Source: Amycolatopsis sp. 2-15
GTDB taxonomy: Bacteria; Actinomycetota; Actinomycetes; Mycobacteriales; Pseudonocardiaceae
NCBI RefSeq assembly: GCF_030285625.1
Contig: NZ_CP127294.1
Location: 320,001-384,000, forward strand
Reading direction: 5' to 3'
DNA: 64,000 nt
Below are positions 49,978-59,146 of the stretch, one piece after another. The notes under the pieces were generated by a model. The model saw only the letters and a list, made by a program, of their open reading frames with translations, did not search any database and was not told the DNA's origin. The position numbers and the translations under genes are program-made. Within the stretch, counting starts at the first letter, position 1, and each line of letters begins with the position of its first letter.

Positions 49978-51222
49978 GTGCCCGAACCCCTCGCCGCGGT
50001 CGTCTCGCTCGTGCTCCTGGCCGTGACACTGGGGTTCGCGATGGTGCGCCCGCGCGGGCTGCCCGAGGCGGTCGCCGCGGTGCCCGTCGCGGGGGTGGTG
50101 CTCGCGATCGGGCTCACGACGCCGCAAGCCGCGTGGGACCGGGTCGTCGAGATCCTGCCGACGATGGGGTTCCTGGCCGCGATCCTGCTCGTCAGCCACC
50201 TCGCCGCGATCGATGGCGTGTTCATCTGGCTGGGCAGCCGGCTGGCCGAGGTGTGCCGGGGTGAGCCCAAACGGCTGCTCGTGCTCACCTTCGTCGCGGC
50301 GGCCGGGGTGACGGCGGTGCTGAGCCTCGACGCCACCGTCGTCCTGCTCACGCCCGTCGTGCTGGCCACGGCGGAGGGGCTCAGGCTCGAGTCGAAGCCC
50401 CACGTCTACGCGTGCGCCCACCTCGCCAACTCGGCCTCGACGCTGCTGCCCGTCTCCAACCTGACCAACCTGCTCGCCTTCGCGGCGTCCGGGCTCACGT
50501 TCGCCGGATTCACCGCGCTGATGGCGCTGCCCTGGCTGGTCATGATCCTGATCGAGCTGGCCATCTTTTCGAGGTTTTTCAACCGCGACCTGGCCGGCCC
50601 CTGCAGCACCGAAAAGCCGCAGCACCGCGAGCCGCCGGTGTTCGCGCTCGTCGTGCTCGGCGTGATGCTCGTCGGTTTCGGTGTGGGCCAGCTCGTGCAC
50701 GTGGAACCGGTCTGGGTCGCCGCGCTGGCGGCGCTCGTGCTCAGCGCGCGAGCGCTGGCCGAGCGCAAGATCAAGCCGTGGCAAGTGGTCACGGAAGCGT
50801 CGCCGATGCTGGTGCTGTTCGTGCTCGGCCTGGCCATCACGGTGGAAGCCGTCGACGAACACGGGCTCGGCGGCGCCCTCAAGGCCTTCCTGCCGACGAC
50901 GGCGGCGCTCCCCGAGCTGCTGCTCACCACCGCCATCGCGGCCGTGCTGGCGAACCTCGTCAACAACCTGCCCGCGACGTTGATCCTGCTGTCCGTGCTG
51001 GGCGACCACCCGAACACGGGCGTACTGCTAGCTGTGCTGATCGGCGTGAACGTCGGGCCGAACGCGACCTACCTCGGCTCCCTGGCGACCCTGCTGTGGC
51101 GGCGCGTGCTGGCCCGCCACGGGCACACGCCGCGCGCGCGGGAGTTCACGGCGCTGGGCGCGTTGACCACACCCGTCTCCCTCGCCGCGGCGACCACCGC
51201 GTTGTGGCTGGTGCTGCCGTGA
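49978..51222 (+). CDS. ArsB/NhaD-like (IT superfamily) permease
   Basis: A 414-residue permease with about ten helices in two repeats. The conserved Asn/Pro-containing turns SLDATVVLLTPVVLA and ANLVNNLPATLILLSVLG correspond to the inverted half-repeats of the arsenite/Na+-H+/citrate transporter group, and SNLTNLLAFAASG and NVGPNATYLGSLATLLW resemble ArsB. No arsR, arsC or arsA is adjacent, so arsenite export is not assured. TAGCGT is 6 nt before the GTG, with no ribosome site, so translation is probably leaderless. The upstream array carries four more copies of that promoter element. Confidence 0.85.
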   Translation: MPEPLAAVVSLVLLAVTLGFAMVRPRGLPEAVAAVPVAGVVLAIGLTTPQAAWDRVVEILPTMGFLAAILLVSHLAAIDGVFIWLGSRLAEVCRGEPKRLLVLTFVAAAGVTAVLSLDATVVLLTPVVLATAEGLRLESKPHVYACAHLANSASTLLPVSNLTNLLAFAASGLTFAGFTALMALPWLVMILIELAIFSRFFNRDLAGPCSTEKPQHREPPVFALVVLGVMLVGFGVGQLVHVEPVWVAALAALVLSARALAERKIKPWQVVTEASPMLVLFVLGLAITVEAVDEHGLGGALKAFLPTTAALPELLLTTAIAAVLANLVNNLPATLILLSVLGDHPNTGVLLAVLIGVNVGPNATYLGSLATLLWRRVLARHGHTPRAREFTALGALTTPVSLAAATTALWLVLP

Positions 51223-51232
51223 CGGATCAGAG

Positions 51233-51254
51233 CGCGGCCACGGCTAGGGCCGCG
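51233..51254. terminator. Hairpin at the convergent permease/glycosyltransferase junction
   Basis: CGCGGCC (51233-51239) and GGCCGCG (51248-51254) pair over 7 bp with an 8-nt loop, overlapping the end of the glycosyltransferase gene. No U-tract is present. Confidence 0.35.
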
Positions 51255-52989
51255 GTGGGATCGTCTGACCCGGTTCCAGCGTGGGGCCGCAGTCGTCGAG
51301 GCCGTTGCCGAAGCGGTAGGCCTCGACGTCCATCATCGTGGTCGCCGCGTAGTGCTGGACGGCCTGGAGCTTCGCCGGGTCCTTGACCGCGTCCTTGCGG
51401 ACCCAGTCGCCGTTGCGCAGGCCGGGGCCCGGGTAGATGAAGATCGGGTAGTAGTCGCGGTCGATGCGCGGGTCGAGGGAGATGCCGTTGCCGCCGGCCC
51501 ACGGGCCCCACGAGTGGATGAAGGTGGGCTTGACCGTGTCGAACACGTAGTCGCGCAGGCCCACCATGTTCTCGTCGTGCGTGAGGTCCGCGATGGGCGC
51601 GTTGACCAGGCCCGCCATGTCCACGAGCTGCAGCCGGCTGGTCATCGACGAGCCGCCGAGGTCCGGCAGCAGCAGCGACGCCTGCTGCAGGCCCAGCATG
51701 TCGGCGTAGGTGTTGAAGCCGCGGCCGAAGCGGTCGGCGATCAGGCACGCCGGCACGGTGGGGCTCTTGATGAACTCGTCGGACTGCTGCACGAACCCGA
51801 CCAGCGACGGGATCGCCGCGGCCACCACGACCACCGACGCGACGGCGCGCCAGCGCACCTTCACCGTGCGCAGCAGCTCACCGAACGACAGGGTGCCCGC
51901 GAGCACGCCCAGCACCCACACCGGCGTCGCGAAGCGGAACTGCGCCATCCAGTCGGGCACCATCACGCCGAAGGCGATCACGCCGAGCGCGAACGGCGTG
52001 ATCAACGCGGCAAGCGGACGCCGCCACGGCGCCTTGCGCAGTGCCCAGATCACCACGATCGCGAGCACGACCACGGCGGCGACACCGGCGTAGAGGATCA
52101 GGGTTCCGGGCCGGACCAACGACATCAGGTCGGGCAGGCCCTGTTTCTTCGCCACCGACGGGTTCGCGAGGAACCGGCCGCCGAACTCGCTGTGGCGCCA
52201 AGCCACGTACACGCCGAACGGCACCGCGAAGGCCACAACGGACAGCACGGCGTAACGGAAGCTGACCCAGAACCCCTCGCGCCGCACGCCGTACAACAGG
52301 ACGAGCGGGAACGCGGCGGCGTAGATCAAGCCTTCCGGACGCGTCAGCGCGGCGAACGCCACGATCACGCCCGCGCCCACCGCGACCTTCCACGTGAGCG
52401 TGCGTTCCTTGCGCACCGCGGTGAACAGCAGCACCGCGAGGCCGAGCACCGCGAACGCGAACAGCGAGTTCTCGAGGCCCGAGACCACCCAGATCACGAA
52501 CGACGGGATGGTCGCCAGCGTGAGGCCCACGGCCAGCGTGACCGCCCACGCGTGGCGCGGGAAGATCTGCCGCGCCACGACGTGACACAGCGTGAGAATG
52601 CCGGCGGTGAACAGCAGGCCGAGCAGCTTCGGGAACAGCACGTAGTCGGGGATGCCGAACAGCAGACCGTGGTCGAACAGGCCCACGAGCTTCCCGCCCG
52701 CGAGCAGCACCATCCACGTCGGGTCGGAGAAGCCCTCGACGGGCGGCGCGCCCGGCTGCAGGACCGGGCCGAGGCCGTCGGCGAGGCTGCGCGAGTAGGA
52801 GAACGTGATGGCCGCGTCGTCCACGATCCAGTGGCCGTAGCGGGTGGCGTGCCAGGCGACCGCGGCGACACCGGCCAGTACCGCCAGCACGGAGGCGATC
52901 CAGCCGTGGCGCAGGCCGACGGCGGTCACGGGCGCGTTCTCGCCGGGGAGATCGCGTTCGGATGCTTCGGTGAGTGCGCTAGCGGTCAT
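51244..52989 (-). CDS. GT-C membrane glycosyltransferase, arabinofuranosyltransferase (AftB)-like
   Basis: A 581-residue membrane enzyme with 8-10 helices in the first 410 residues and a soluble C-terminal domain. The acidic motif HWIVDDAAITFSYSRSLADG in the first extracellular loop, then VEGFSDPTWMVLL, matches GT-C enzymes of the AftB type that use decaprenyl-phosphate-arabinose. WVVSGLENSLFAF and LTRPEGLIYAAAF are also typical. The likely role is adding arabinose to arabinogalactan or lipoarabinomannan. ATG at 52989 has GACGAGG upstream. The acceptor cannot be told from sequence. Confidence 0.8.
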   Translation of the reverse strand: MTASALTEASERDLPGENAPVTAVGLRHGWIASVLAVLAGVAAVAWHATRYGHWIVDDAAITFSYSRSLADGLGPVLQPGAPPVEGFSDPTWMVLLAGGKLVGLFDHGLLFGIPDYVLFPKLLGLLFTAGILTLCHVVARQIFPRHAWAVTLAVGLTLATIPSFVIWVVSGLENSLFAFAVLGLAVLLFTAVRKERTLTWKVAVGAGVIVAFAALTRPEGLIYAAAFPLVLLYGVRREGFWVSFRYAVLSVVAFAVPFGVYVAWRHSEFGGRFLANPSVAKKQGLPDLMSLVRPGTLILYAGVAAVVVLAIVVIWALRKAPWRRPLAALITPFALGVIAFGVMVPDWMAQFRFATPVWVLGVLAGTLSFGELLRTVKVRWRAVASVVVVAAAIPSLVGFVQQSDEFIKSPTVPACLIADRFGRGFNTYADMLGLQQASLLLPDLGGSSMTSRLQLVDMAGLVNAPIADLTHDENMVGLRDYVFDTVKPTFIHSWGPWAGGNGISLDPRIDRDYYPIFIYPGPGLRNGDWVRKDAVKDPAKLQAVQHYAATTMMDVEAYRFGNGLDDCGPTLEPGQTIPPRP

Positions 52990-53212
52990 TACCTCGTCAC
53001 TGTTTCTACTCGCAGAGCTTGCCGAGAAACGCACGAGCCTGCGCCCCCCTGATGAGGATCCCGGGTGGAACCCGCGCCGCGGCGCCGCGGTCGACACAGC
53101 ACTCTAGCCAATACCGGATCGGCGCCCGCTCACGCGTCGTCCCTGGGCGTGATCCGCCCCACAATTTCGCCGGTGAGGGCGGTCTTCCCCGGTGAGGACC
53201 GGTCACGAACAG

Positions 53213-54352
53213 TCAGGAGAGGTGCGAGATGTCGTTGGCGAGGTGCACAGAGGAGTTGCCATCCGGGTAGAACTCCACGATCGAGAGCGACGCCAGGTCC
53301 AGGTGCAGGCGGAACAGCAGGCTCGGACCCGCGTCCAGGCCGATCCGCAGCAGCGTCTTGATGGGCGTGACGTGGCTGACGACGATGATCGTCCTCCCCT
53401 CGTACTGCTCGATCAGGTCGCGACGGGCCTGGTCGACGCGCTCGTGGACGGCGTCGAAGCTCTCGCCCCCGGGCGGCGCGCACGACGAGTCGCGCAACCA
53501 GCAGCCGTGCAGCTCGGGGTCGCGTTCGGCGGCCTCCTTGAAGGTGAGGCCCTCCCACTGGCCGAAGTCGGTCTCGATGAGGCCCGGGTGCGTGACGAAG
53601 CGGGAGCCCAGCGCGTCGGCCACGGCCTGCGCTGTCTGCTTCGTCCTGGTCAGGGGCGAGGAGACGATCGGGGCGGCCTCGCCGTCTTCGGAAACGAGTC
53701 CGGGCCACGCGCCGAGCCGCTTCGCCGCCGCGGCCGCCTGGCCCCGGCCGCGCTCGGTGAGCGGCACGTCGCCGCGGCCGGAGTAGCGGCGGTCGACCGA
53801 CATCTCGGTCTGGCCGTGGCGCAGGAGCAGCAGGCGCGTGGGCGTGCCGCGCGCGCCCGTCCAGCCGGCCTTGGCGCCACGGTCGGCCTCACCGGTACCG
53901 GAGGTGGTCTTGACCTGCGGTTTACTCTGAGCTGGGGTCTTGCCGGTGCCGCTGTCCATCGCGACGTTGGCGAGGTGGTCGGCGTGGGAGTTCTCTGCGC
54001 GCGGAATCCACATGTAGGTGACACGATCGAACCCGTCCGCGAGTTCACGCGCCCGCGCGGCGAGCGGCTGCAGCGCGGCGTGCTTGATCTTCCAGCGGCC
54101 GGACATCTGCTCCACGACCAGCTTGGAGTCCATTCGCACGTCCACAATGGACGCGCCGGTCTCCGCCGCCGCGGTCAGCGCCGCGATGAGCCCCGAGTAC
54201 TCCGCGACGTTGTTGGTCACCACGCCGAGGTACTCGTGGCGCTCGGCCAGCACCTCGCCGGTGGCGGCGTCCTTCACGACCGCGCCGTAGCCGGCCGGGC
54301 CCGGGTTGCCCCGGGACCCCCCGTCGGCCTCGACGACGACCCGGTCGGTCAC
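53213..54352 (-). CDS. Bifunctional RNase HI / CobC-type acid phosphatase
   Basis: A 379-residue fusion. Residues 1-130 form an RNase HI domain (VVVEADGGSRGNPGPAGYGA, NNVAEYSGLIAAL, DVRMDSKLVVEQM and the late ADHLAN). Residues 170-379 form a histidine phosphatase with LLLLRHGQTEMS, VSSPLTRTKQTA, the acid/base region IETDFGQWEG and VVSHVTPIK. This is the layout of M. tuberculosis Rv2228c, which degrades RNA:DNA hybrids and has alpha-ribazole phosphatase-like activity. GTG at 54352 overlaps the zinc-ribbon gene stop (GTGA), so they are coupled. Confidence 0.93.
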   Translation of the reverse strand: MTDRVVVEADGGSRGNPGPAGYGAVVKDAATGEVLAERHEYLGVVTNNVAEYSGLIAALTAAAETGASIVDVRMDSKLVVEQMSGRWKIKHAALQPLAARARELADGFDRVTYMWIPRAENSHADHLANVAMDSGTGKTPAQSKPQVKTTSGTGEADRGAKAGWTGARGTPTRLLLLRHGQTEMSVDRRYSGRGDVPLTERGRGQAAAAAKRLGAWPGLVSEDGEAAPIVSSPLTRTKQTAQAVADALGSRFVTHPGLIETDFGQWEGLTFKEAAERDPELHGCWLRDSSCAPPGGESFDAVHERVDQARRDLIEQYEGRTIIVVSHVTPIKTLLRIGLDAGPSLLFRLHLDLASLSIVEFYPDGNSSVHLANDISHLS

Positions 54353-55086
54353 AGGCCCGACTCCACCGTACGAACCAGGATCGCCCCGCAGTTCTCGCAC
54401 TGGACGATGGTGTCCTCGGGCGTCGCCTTGATCTCGGCGATGGTGTTGCGGTCCAGCTCCAGCTGACAGGCGCCGCAGCGGCGGGCGCGCAGCAGGGCCG
54501 CGCCGATGCCCTTGTGGTCCAGCACGCGCGAGTACAGCTTGAGCACCGGCTCCGGGAAGCGCGGCAGCAGCTTCGCGCGGTCTTCGTCGCGGCGGGCGCG
54601 CGTGGTGTCGAGGTCCTTGAACTGCTCGTCACGGCGCTCGATCGCGGCCGCGACACCCGCCTCGGCCTTGTCTACCTCGGCGCCGGTGCGCTGCGCGTCG
54701 AGCTCCAGGGCCTCGCGCTGCTCCATGAGCTCCAGCAGGTCGTCTTCGAGCGCGCTCTGGCGGCGGCCGAGCGTCTGCAGCTCGTGCTCGATGTCGGTCA
54801 TCTGCTTGGCGTTGACCGAGCCCGACTCCAGCAGCTTGCGGTCGCGGTCCTCGCGGGCCCGCACCGACTCGACCTCTTTCTCCTGGCGGGCGATCTCGCG
54901 GTCGAGGTCCGAAGCGGCGGTCTGCACGGACACCAGCGCGTCGCGCTTCTCGCGCACGGTCTTCTCACCCGCATCGATCTCGGCGAGCTCGGGCAGGGTG
55001 CGCCGGCGGTGCGCGGTGCGCGAAAGCTCGGCGTCCACCTTCGCGAGTTCGAGCAGCTGGCGCTGGACGGCGGGGTCGGCCTTCAC
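54349..55086 (-). CDS. Coiled-coil protein with C4 zinc ribbon (Rv2229c-like)
   Basis: A 245-residue protein: about 180 residues of coiled coil (VKADPAVQRQLLELAKVDAE onward, many heptads of Glu/Arg/Leu) then a zinc ribbon with CGACQLE and CENCGAIL. Members of this family occur next to rnhA/cobC and nif3 in actinobacteria and bind RNA or ribosome-associated factors in some reports, but the function is not settled. GTG at 55086 has AAGGAG. It is translationally coupled to the downstream RNase H gene. Confidence 0.88.
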   Translation of the reverse strand: MKADPAVQRQLLELAKVDAELSRTAHRRRTLPELAEIDAGEKTVREKRDALVSVQTAASDLDREIARQEKEVESVRAREDRDRKLLESGSVNAKQMTDIEHELQTLGRRQSALEDDLLELMEQREALELDAQRTGAEVDKAEAGVAAAIERRDEQFKDLDTTRARRDEDRAKLLPRFPEPVLKLYSRVLDHKGIGAALLRARRCGACQLELDRNTIAEIKATPEDTIVQCENCGAILVRTVESGL

Positions 55087-55135
55087 GGTGCTCCTTGTTG
55101 AATTGGACTCGGTGGCATTGGGGACTTGCGGTGAG

Positions 55136-55954
55136 TCAGCTGGCGGGGGTCGCGCGGACGGTCCACGGGTCGGTGCACCGCGTGGAGACGTGACTGTCGA
55201 CGTTACCCGCAAAGGCCACGTCGACAAGGGCCGAGGCCTGCCCGCACCAGGGCCATTCGCTGGCCCAGTGCGTGAGCCCGACCAGCGCGGGCCCCGAGGC
55301 GGCGAGGTGCTCGCCGGCGGGGTGATGGCGCAGGTCCGCCGTCACGTACGCGTCGACGCCCTCGGCCGCGGCGCGCGCGAGGTAGGAGTCGCCCGCACCG
55401 CCCGACACCGCGACGGTGCGGATCGGCAGATCCGGGTCCCCCGCGCCCAGCACGCCCGGCACGGTGGCCGGCAACGCCTCGGCGACGCGTTGGATGAACA
55501 CAGCGAACGGCTCCGCCTCCGCCAAGTGCCCGATCCGCCCGATGCCGGTGCGGCCACCGGGTTCCTGCGGGTCGAGCGGCCGGTCGACGGTGAGGCCGAT
55601 GGCGTTCGCGAGCGCGTCGGACACGCCGGGATCGGCCGAGTCGGCGTTGGTGTGCGCGCAGTAGAGCGCGCGGCCGCCCCGGATGAGGCGGTGCACGAGG
55701 CCGCCCTTGACCGTGTCGGCGGGCACGCCGTGCACCCCGCGCAGCAGCAGCGGGTGGTGCGCCACGATCAGCTGCGCGCCCAGGTCCTCGGCCTCGGCCA
55801 CCGTCTCCTCGACGGGGTCGACGCAGAACAGCACCCGCGTGACCTCGTCGGCCGGGTCTCCGCACACGAGCCCGACGGCATCCCACTTCTCGGCGAGGCG
55901 CGGCGGGTAGTGGCGTTCGAGGACGTCGAGGATCTCGGCTAGGGCAGGCACCAC
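55136..55954 (-). CDS. Nif3-like dinuclear metal centre protein
   Basis: A 272-residue NIF3/YbgI-family protein. Metal ligands lie in LIVAHHPLLLRG (His-His) and in the C-terminal VTADLRHHPAGEHLA, with CAHTNADSADPGVS between. The family forms toroidal hexamers and has been linked to GTP cyclohydrolase-like or metal-chaperone roles; no single function is proven. Two adjacent GTG codons (55954 and 55951) could start it. It is upstream of, and probably co-transcribed with, the zinc-ribbon gene, and divergent from the phosphatase gene. Confidence 0.92.
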   Translation of the reverse strand: MVPALAEILDVLERHYPPRLAEKWDAVGLVCGDPADEVTRVLFCVDPVEETVAEAEDLGAQLIVAHHPLLLRGVHGVPADTVKGGLVHRLIRGGRALYCAHTNADSADPGVSDALANAIGLTVDRPLDPQEPGGRTGIGRIGHLAEAEPFAVFIQRVAEALPATVPGVLGAGDPDLPIRTVAVSGGAGDSYLARAAAEGVDAYVTADLRHHPAGEHLAASGPALVGLTHWASEWPWCGQASALVDVAFAGNVDSHVSTRCTDPWTVRATPAS

Positions 55955-55992
55955 CGGATCTTCCCACGACCGTTGGGGCAGACTGGGGACCC

Positions 55993-56454
55993 GTGACTTC
56001 AGTGGTGTTCGTGTGTTCAGGCAACATCTGCCGCTCGCCGATGGCCGAGCTGGTGTTCCGGGCGAAGCTCGCCGAAGCCGGGCTCGACGGCGCGGTGACG
56101 GTATCGAGTGCCGGCACTGGGCCGTGGCACGCGGGTGAGCCCGCGGACCGGCGCGCGCAGGCGACGCTGCGCGCCCACGGCTATCCGACGCAGCACGTCG
56201 CGTCGGAGGTGAATGACGAGGATCTCGAGGCCGATCTGCTGCTGGCGGCGGACGAGGGGCACCTCGACTTCCTGCGCGGGCGCGTCGAGGATCCGGCGAA
56301 GGTGCGGCTGCTGCGGGAGTTCGACCCGGCCGCGAAGGTCGGCGCGGAGGTGCCGGACCCGTACTACGGCGGTGACGACGGCTTCGAGGACGTGCTGGCG
56401 ATGATCGAGCGCGCGATGCCCGGCCTGATCGAGTGGGTGCGCGCGCACGGTTAG
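55993..56454 (+). CDS. Low-molecular-weight protein-tyrosine phosphatase
   Basis: A 153-residue phosphatase. The P-loop VCSGNICRSP gives Cys8-x5-Arg14; the general acid Asp is in EVPDPYYGGDDGFE. It matches M. tuberculosis PtpA (Rv2234) in place and size. In that organism the kinase PtkA is encoded two genes upstream; here that gene is absent. CAGACT (55979-55984) lies 8 nt before the GTG and there is no ribosome site. Confidence 0.92.
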   Translation: MTSVVFVCSGNICRSPMAELVFRAKLAEAGLDGAVTVSSAGTGPWHAGEPADRRAQATLRAHGYPTQHVASEVNDEDLEADLLLAADEGHLDFLRGRVEDPAKVRLLREFDPAAKVGAEVPDPYYGGDDGFEDVLAMIERAMPGLIEWVRAHG

Positions 56455-56533
56455 GACCGGTTTGTCCCGGGCGAAATCACAGGTGGGAGAGGTCGCCGCG
56501 CGCTCGGTGGGGGCGACGGCCTACCGTGGAGGG

Positions 56534-57364
56534 GTGCGGTTGCGGTTTCTGCTCCGGCCCGGCTGGCTGGCACTGACGGTGGTGGTGTTCACCTTCGCCG
56601 TCTGCTGCTACACCCTTCTCGCGCCCTGGCAGTTCCGGCGCGATGCCGAGCAGGAGGCCCAGAACAACGCGCTCACCGCGTCGTTCACGGCCCAGCCGGC
56701 GCCGGTCGCCCAGCTGATGCCGGCCGGCACGACGCCCGACCAGCAGACGGAATGGCACCTCGTGTCGATCACAGGCACCTACCTCCCGTCGGCGGAGGTC
56801 GTCGCGCGGTTGCGGACCGTGCAGGGTGAGGCCGCGTTCGAGGTGCTCACGCCGTTGCGCGCGGCGGACGGCACCGTGTACCTGATCGACCGCGGTTACG
56901 TGCGGCTCGACGACCAGTCCGGCGTGCTCCCCTACGCCGCCGCGCCCGGGGGCCAGGTCACCGTGGTCGCGCGCGTGCGCAGCGACGAGGTGGACCCGAA
57001 GCACCGCGACGCGTTCTCCGATGCGTCGACGAAGGGGAAGCTGCAGAGCTACACCGTCGACTCGCAGGTCGTGGCACGCTCGTCGGGCCTGAAGATCCGG
57101 ACCGGCTACTTCCAGCTCGACCAGAACCAGCCCGGCGTGCTCGGCGCGCTGCCGCTGCCGCAGCTGGACTCGGGGCCGTTCTTCTCCTACGCGTTGCAGT
57201 GGCTGGCGTTCGGCAGCATGGCGATCCTGGGCTGGCTGTACTTCACGATCCGGGAGCTCAAACCCGGTGGCGCGCTGACCACGGAGAAGCCGGAGCGCAC
57301 ACGCCGCAAGTCCGTGGCGGAGATGCTGGCCGAGGACGAGGAAGAGTTCACGCCCTCGGCGTAG
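56534..57364 (+). CDS. SURF1-family oxidase assembly protein
   Basis: A 276-residue membrane protein with two helices, at about residues 9-32 (WLALTVVVFTFAVCCYTLLA) and 222-242, flanking an exposed domain, as in SURF1/Shy1 (LRTVQGEAAFEVLTPL, GTVYLIDRGYV). It helps insert heme a into cytochrome c oxidase. TACCGT (56522-56527) is exactly 6 nt before the GTG at 56534, so I reject the TTG start at 56462. The basic C-terminus (ERTRRKSVAEMLAEDEEEF) is cytosolic. It corresponds to Rv2235. Confidence 0.9.
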   Translation: MRLRFLLRPGWLALTVVVFTFAVCCYTLLAPWQFRRDAEQEAQNNALTASFTAQPAPVAQLMPAGTTPDQQTEWHLVSITGTYLPSAEVVARLRTVQGEAAFEVLTPLRAADGTVYLIDRGYVRLDDQSGVLPYAAAPGGQVTVVARVRSDEVDPKHRDAFSDASTKGKLQSYTVDSQVVARSSGLKIRTGYFQLDQNQPGVLGALPLPQLDSGPFFSYALQWLAFGSMAILGWLYFTIRELKPGGALTTEKPERTRRKSVAEMLAEDEEEFTPSA

Positions 57365-57437
57365 GCCAAGTGGTCTCCTGTTCCAGCCCGGCACTGGCCC
57401 TTTTTCGGGGCCACTTCCCAGCGCAATACTCGGTGTC

Positions 57438-58052
57438 ATGCTGATCCACCCTTGGGATGCCGGGGACGACGCGGAATGGCGGCAGTGGCTCGAGAGCCAC
57501 GATTTCGGCCAGCTCGTGGCCGGTGGCCGCGGCCGTGACCTCCCGGTGGTCGTCCCGACGCATTTCACCTTCGACGGCGAAGCCACCGTGTGGCTGCACC
57601 TCGCGCGGCCCAATCCGGTGTGGCCGCTGCTGGAGGAACACCCGCGTGCGCTGCTGACAGTGATCGGCGAGTACACGTTCATCCCGTCGGACTGGAACAC
57701 CGCGGACGACCCGGCGGTGGGTGTGCCGACCTCGTACTACGCCACCGCGCAGCTCGCCTGCGACGTCCGGATCGTCGACGACCCGGCCGAGAAGGCGGAG
57801 GTGCTCAACCGGCAGCTCGGGCACTTCGAGCCGGGTAGCGGCCGGACGCCGGTGTCCTCGGTCGACGCCCCGGACCGGCGACTCCTGCCGGGGATCCGCG
57901 GGATCGAGCTGACCGTGACGTCGGTGCAGGCGAAGTTCAAGTACGGCGGCAACAAGACGCCGGCCGACCGGGGGCGGATCTCGGGGAAGCTGGCGGCTCG
58001 GGACGGGCCGTTGGACGCGGCCGCGCTGGAGCACCTTCAGCGGCGCAGCTGA
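57438..58052 (+). CDS. FMN-binding PaiB-like protein
   Basis: A 204-residue split-barrel flavin-binding protein of the PaiB type: PWDAGDDAEWRQWLESHDFG, VPTHFTFDGEATVWLHLARP, VIGEYTFIPSDW and GIRGIELTVTSVQAKFKYGGNK followed in the same order. PaiB proteins bind FMN or heme; regulatory roles in Bacillus sporulation are known, but the function here is unknown. AATACT (57425-57430) is 7 nt upstream of the ATG. It sits between SURF1 and cobD, a place with no counterpart in the M. tuberculosis block. Confidence 0.85.
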   Translation: MLIHPWDAGDDAEWRQWLESHDFGQLVAGGRGRDLPVVVPTHFTFDGEATVWLHLARPNPVWPLLEEHPRALLTVIGEYTFIPSDWNTADDPAVGVPTSYYATAQLACDVRIVDDPAEKAEVLNRQLGHFEPGSGRTPVSSVDAPDRRLLPGIRGIELTVTSVQAKFKYGGNKTPADRGRISGKLAARDGPLDAAALEHLQRRS

Positions 58053-58053
58053 C

Positions 58054-59079
58054 TCACCTGCGACGGCGGCGGCGCGCGCCGGCGAGGACGGCCACCGTCA
58101 CCGAGGTCGCGCCCGCCAGCCAGCCGACGACCCGCGACAGCTCCACCGCGCGCGTGACGTGACCGGCGTCCGGGTTGCGGCCCACACCCAGCACGGGCAG
58201 CTCCACCACCCCGTGCGGGTACACCGTGCGCCCGCCGACGCGGATCTCCAGCGCACCGGCGAACGCGGCTTCCACGCGGCCCGCGTTGGGGCTCGGGTGG
58301 GCGATCGTGTCGCGGCGCCAAGCCCGCCAGGCGCCGCCCGCGGAACCACCGACGACAGGGGCGGCCAGCACCGTGAGGGCGGCCGCGATCCGCGTCGGTA
58401 CGAGGTGGACGAGTTCGTCGAGCCGGGCGACCAGCCAGTGGCCCGCCGAGCCGCGCGCGAGGACACTGATCGTCCGGGACGCGAGCAAGCCCGGCACGCC
58501 GGCCAGCGCTCCCCACAGCAGCGGCGCGACGACCACTTCGGACGTGTTCTCGGCCAGAGTCTCCACGGACGCACGGGAAAGCGCGATCATGCCGAGGCCG
58601 TCGGCCACGCGCGGGTCCAGTTCGGACAGTGTGCCGCGCGCGGGTTCGAGGCGGCCTTCTTCAAGGTCGCGCGCGAGCTCCGTGCCCTGCGTCGCGAGGC
58701 CGGCGGCGCCGACGACGGCCCAGGTCGCGACCGCCGTGACCATGGCCTGCGCCACGGGCCGGTCGCGCGCGGCACGTTCGGCGAACAGCCCGACCGCGAC
58801 GGCGGCACCCGCCAGGCCGAGGCCGGTGGCGGCGGCGCGGGCGGAGATCGTGGCGGCGGGCGCACCGGCGGCCTGCGCGACAGCCGATTCCCCAGGCGCC
58901 CCAACAACAACACCAGCCCCCGCGCGCAGCGCCGCGGCGGAATCCCTGCCCTGCCCGGCGCCGGAGCCCAGCGTCGCCACGCGGCGGAACGCCGTGACGG
59001 GCGGGCGGTGCCGGGCGTTGCCGAGGACGCCGTCGGCCGCCAGGCCGAGCATCAAGCCGATCGCGCGTGCCGCGCTCAC
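58054..59079 (-). CDS. cobD: Adenosylcobinamide-phosphate synthase
   Basis: A 341-residue membrane enzyme that attaches aminopropanol (phosphate) to adenosylcobyric acid in cobalamin synthesis (CobD/CbiB). The GLGMIALSRASVETLAENTS then VVVAPLLWGALAG block is the family signature, with HPSPNAGRVEAAFAGAL later. An Ala/Gly-rich stretch at about residues 38-70 looks like a lineage insertion. It converges on the PaiB-like gene. No other cobalamin gene is adjacent; the RNase H/CobC phosphatase is nearby. Confidence 0.88.
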   Translation of the reverse strand: MSAARAIGLMLGLAADGVLGNARHRPPVTAFRRVATLGSGAGQGRDSAAALRAGAGVVVGAPGESAVAQAAGAPAATISARAAATGLGLAGAAVAVGLFAERAARDRPVAQAMVTAVATWAVVGAAGLATQGTELARDLEEGRLEPARGTLSELDPRVADGLGMIALSRASVETLAENTSEVVVAPLLWGALAGVPGLLASRTISVLARGSAGHWLVARLDELVHLVPTRIAAALTVLAAPVVGGSAGGAWRAWRRDTIAHPSPNAGRVEAAFAGALEIRVGGRTVYPHGVVELPVLGVGRNPDAGHVTRAVELSRVVGWLAGATSVTVAVLAGARRRRRR

Positions 59080-59146
59080 CAGTAGCCCCCCGGGAACGTG
59101 GTTCGATGCCGCCGGGACGAAGGCCCGGCGAGGTCAGTGCCGCTGA

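Noticed and set aside
49978..51222. Arsenic resistance operon
   Set aside because: Only the permease is ArsB-like; no arsR, arsC, arsA or arsenite-related gene is adjacent, so the substrate is left open.
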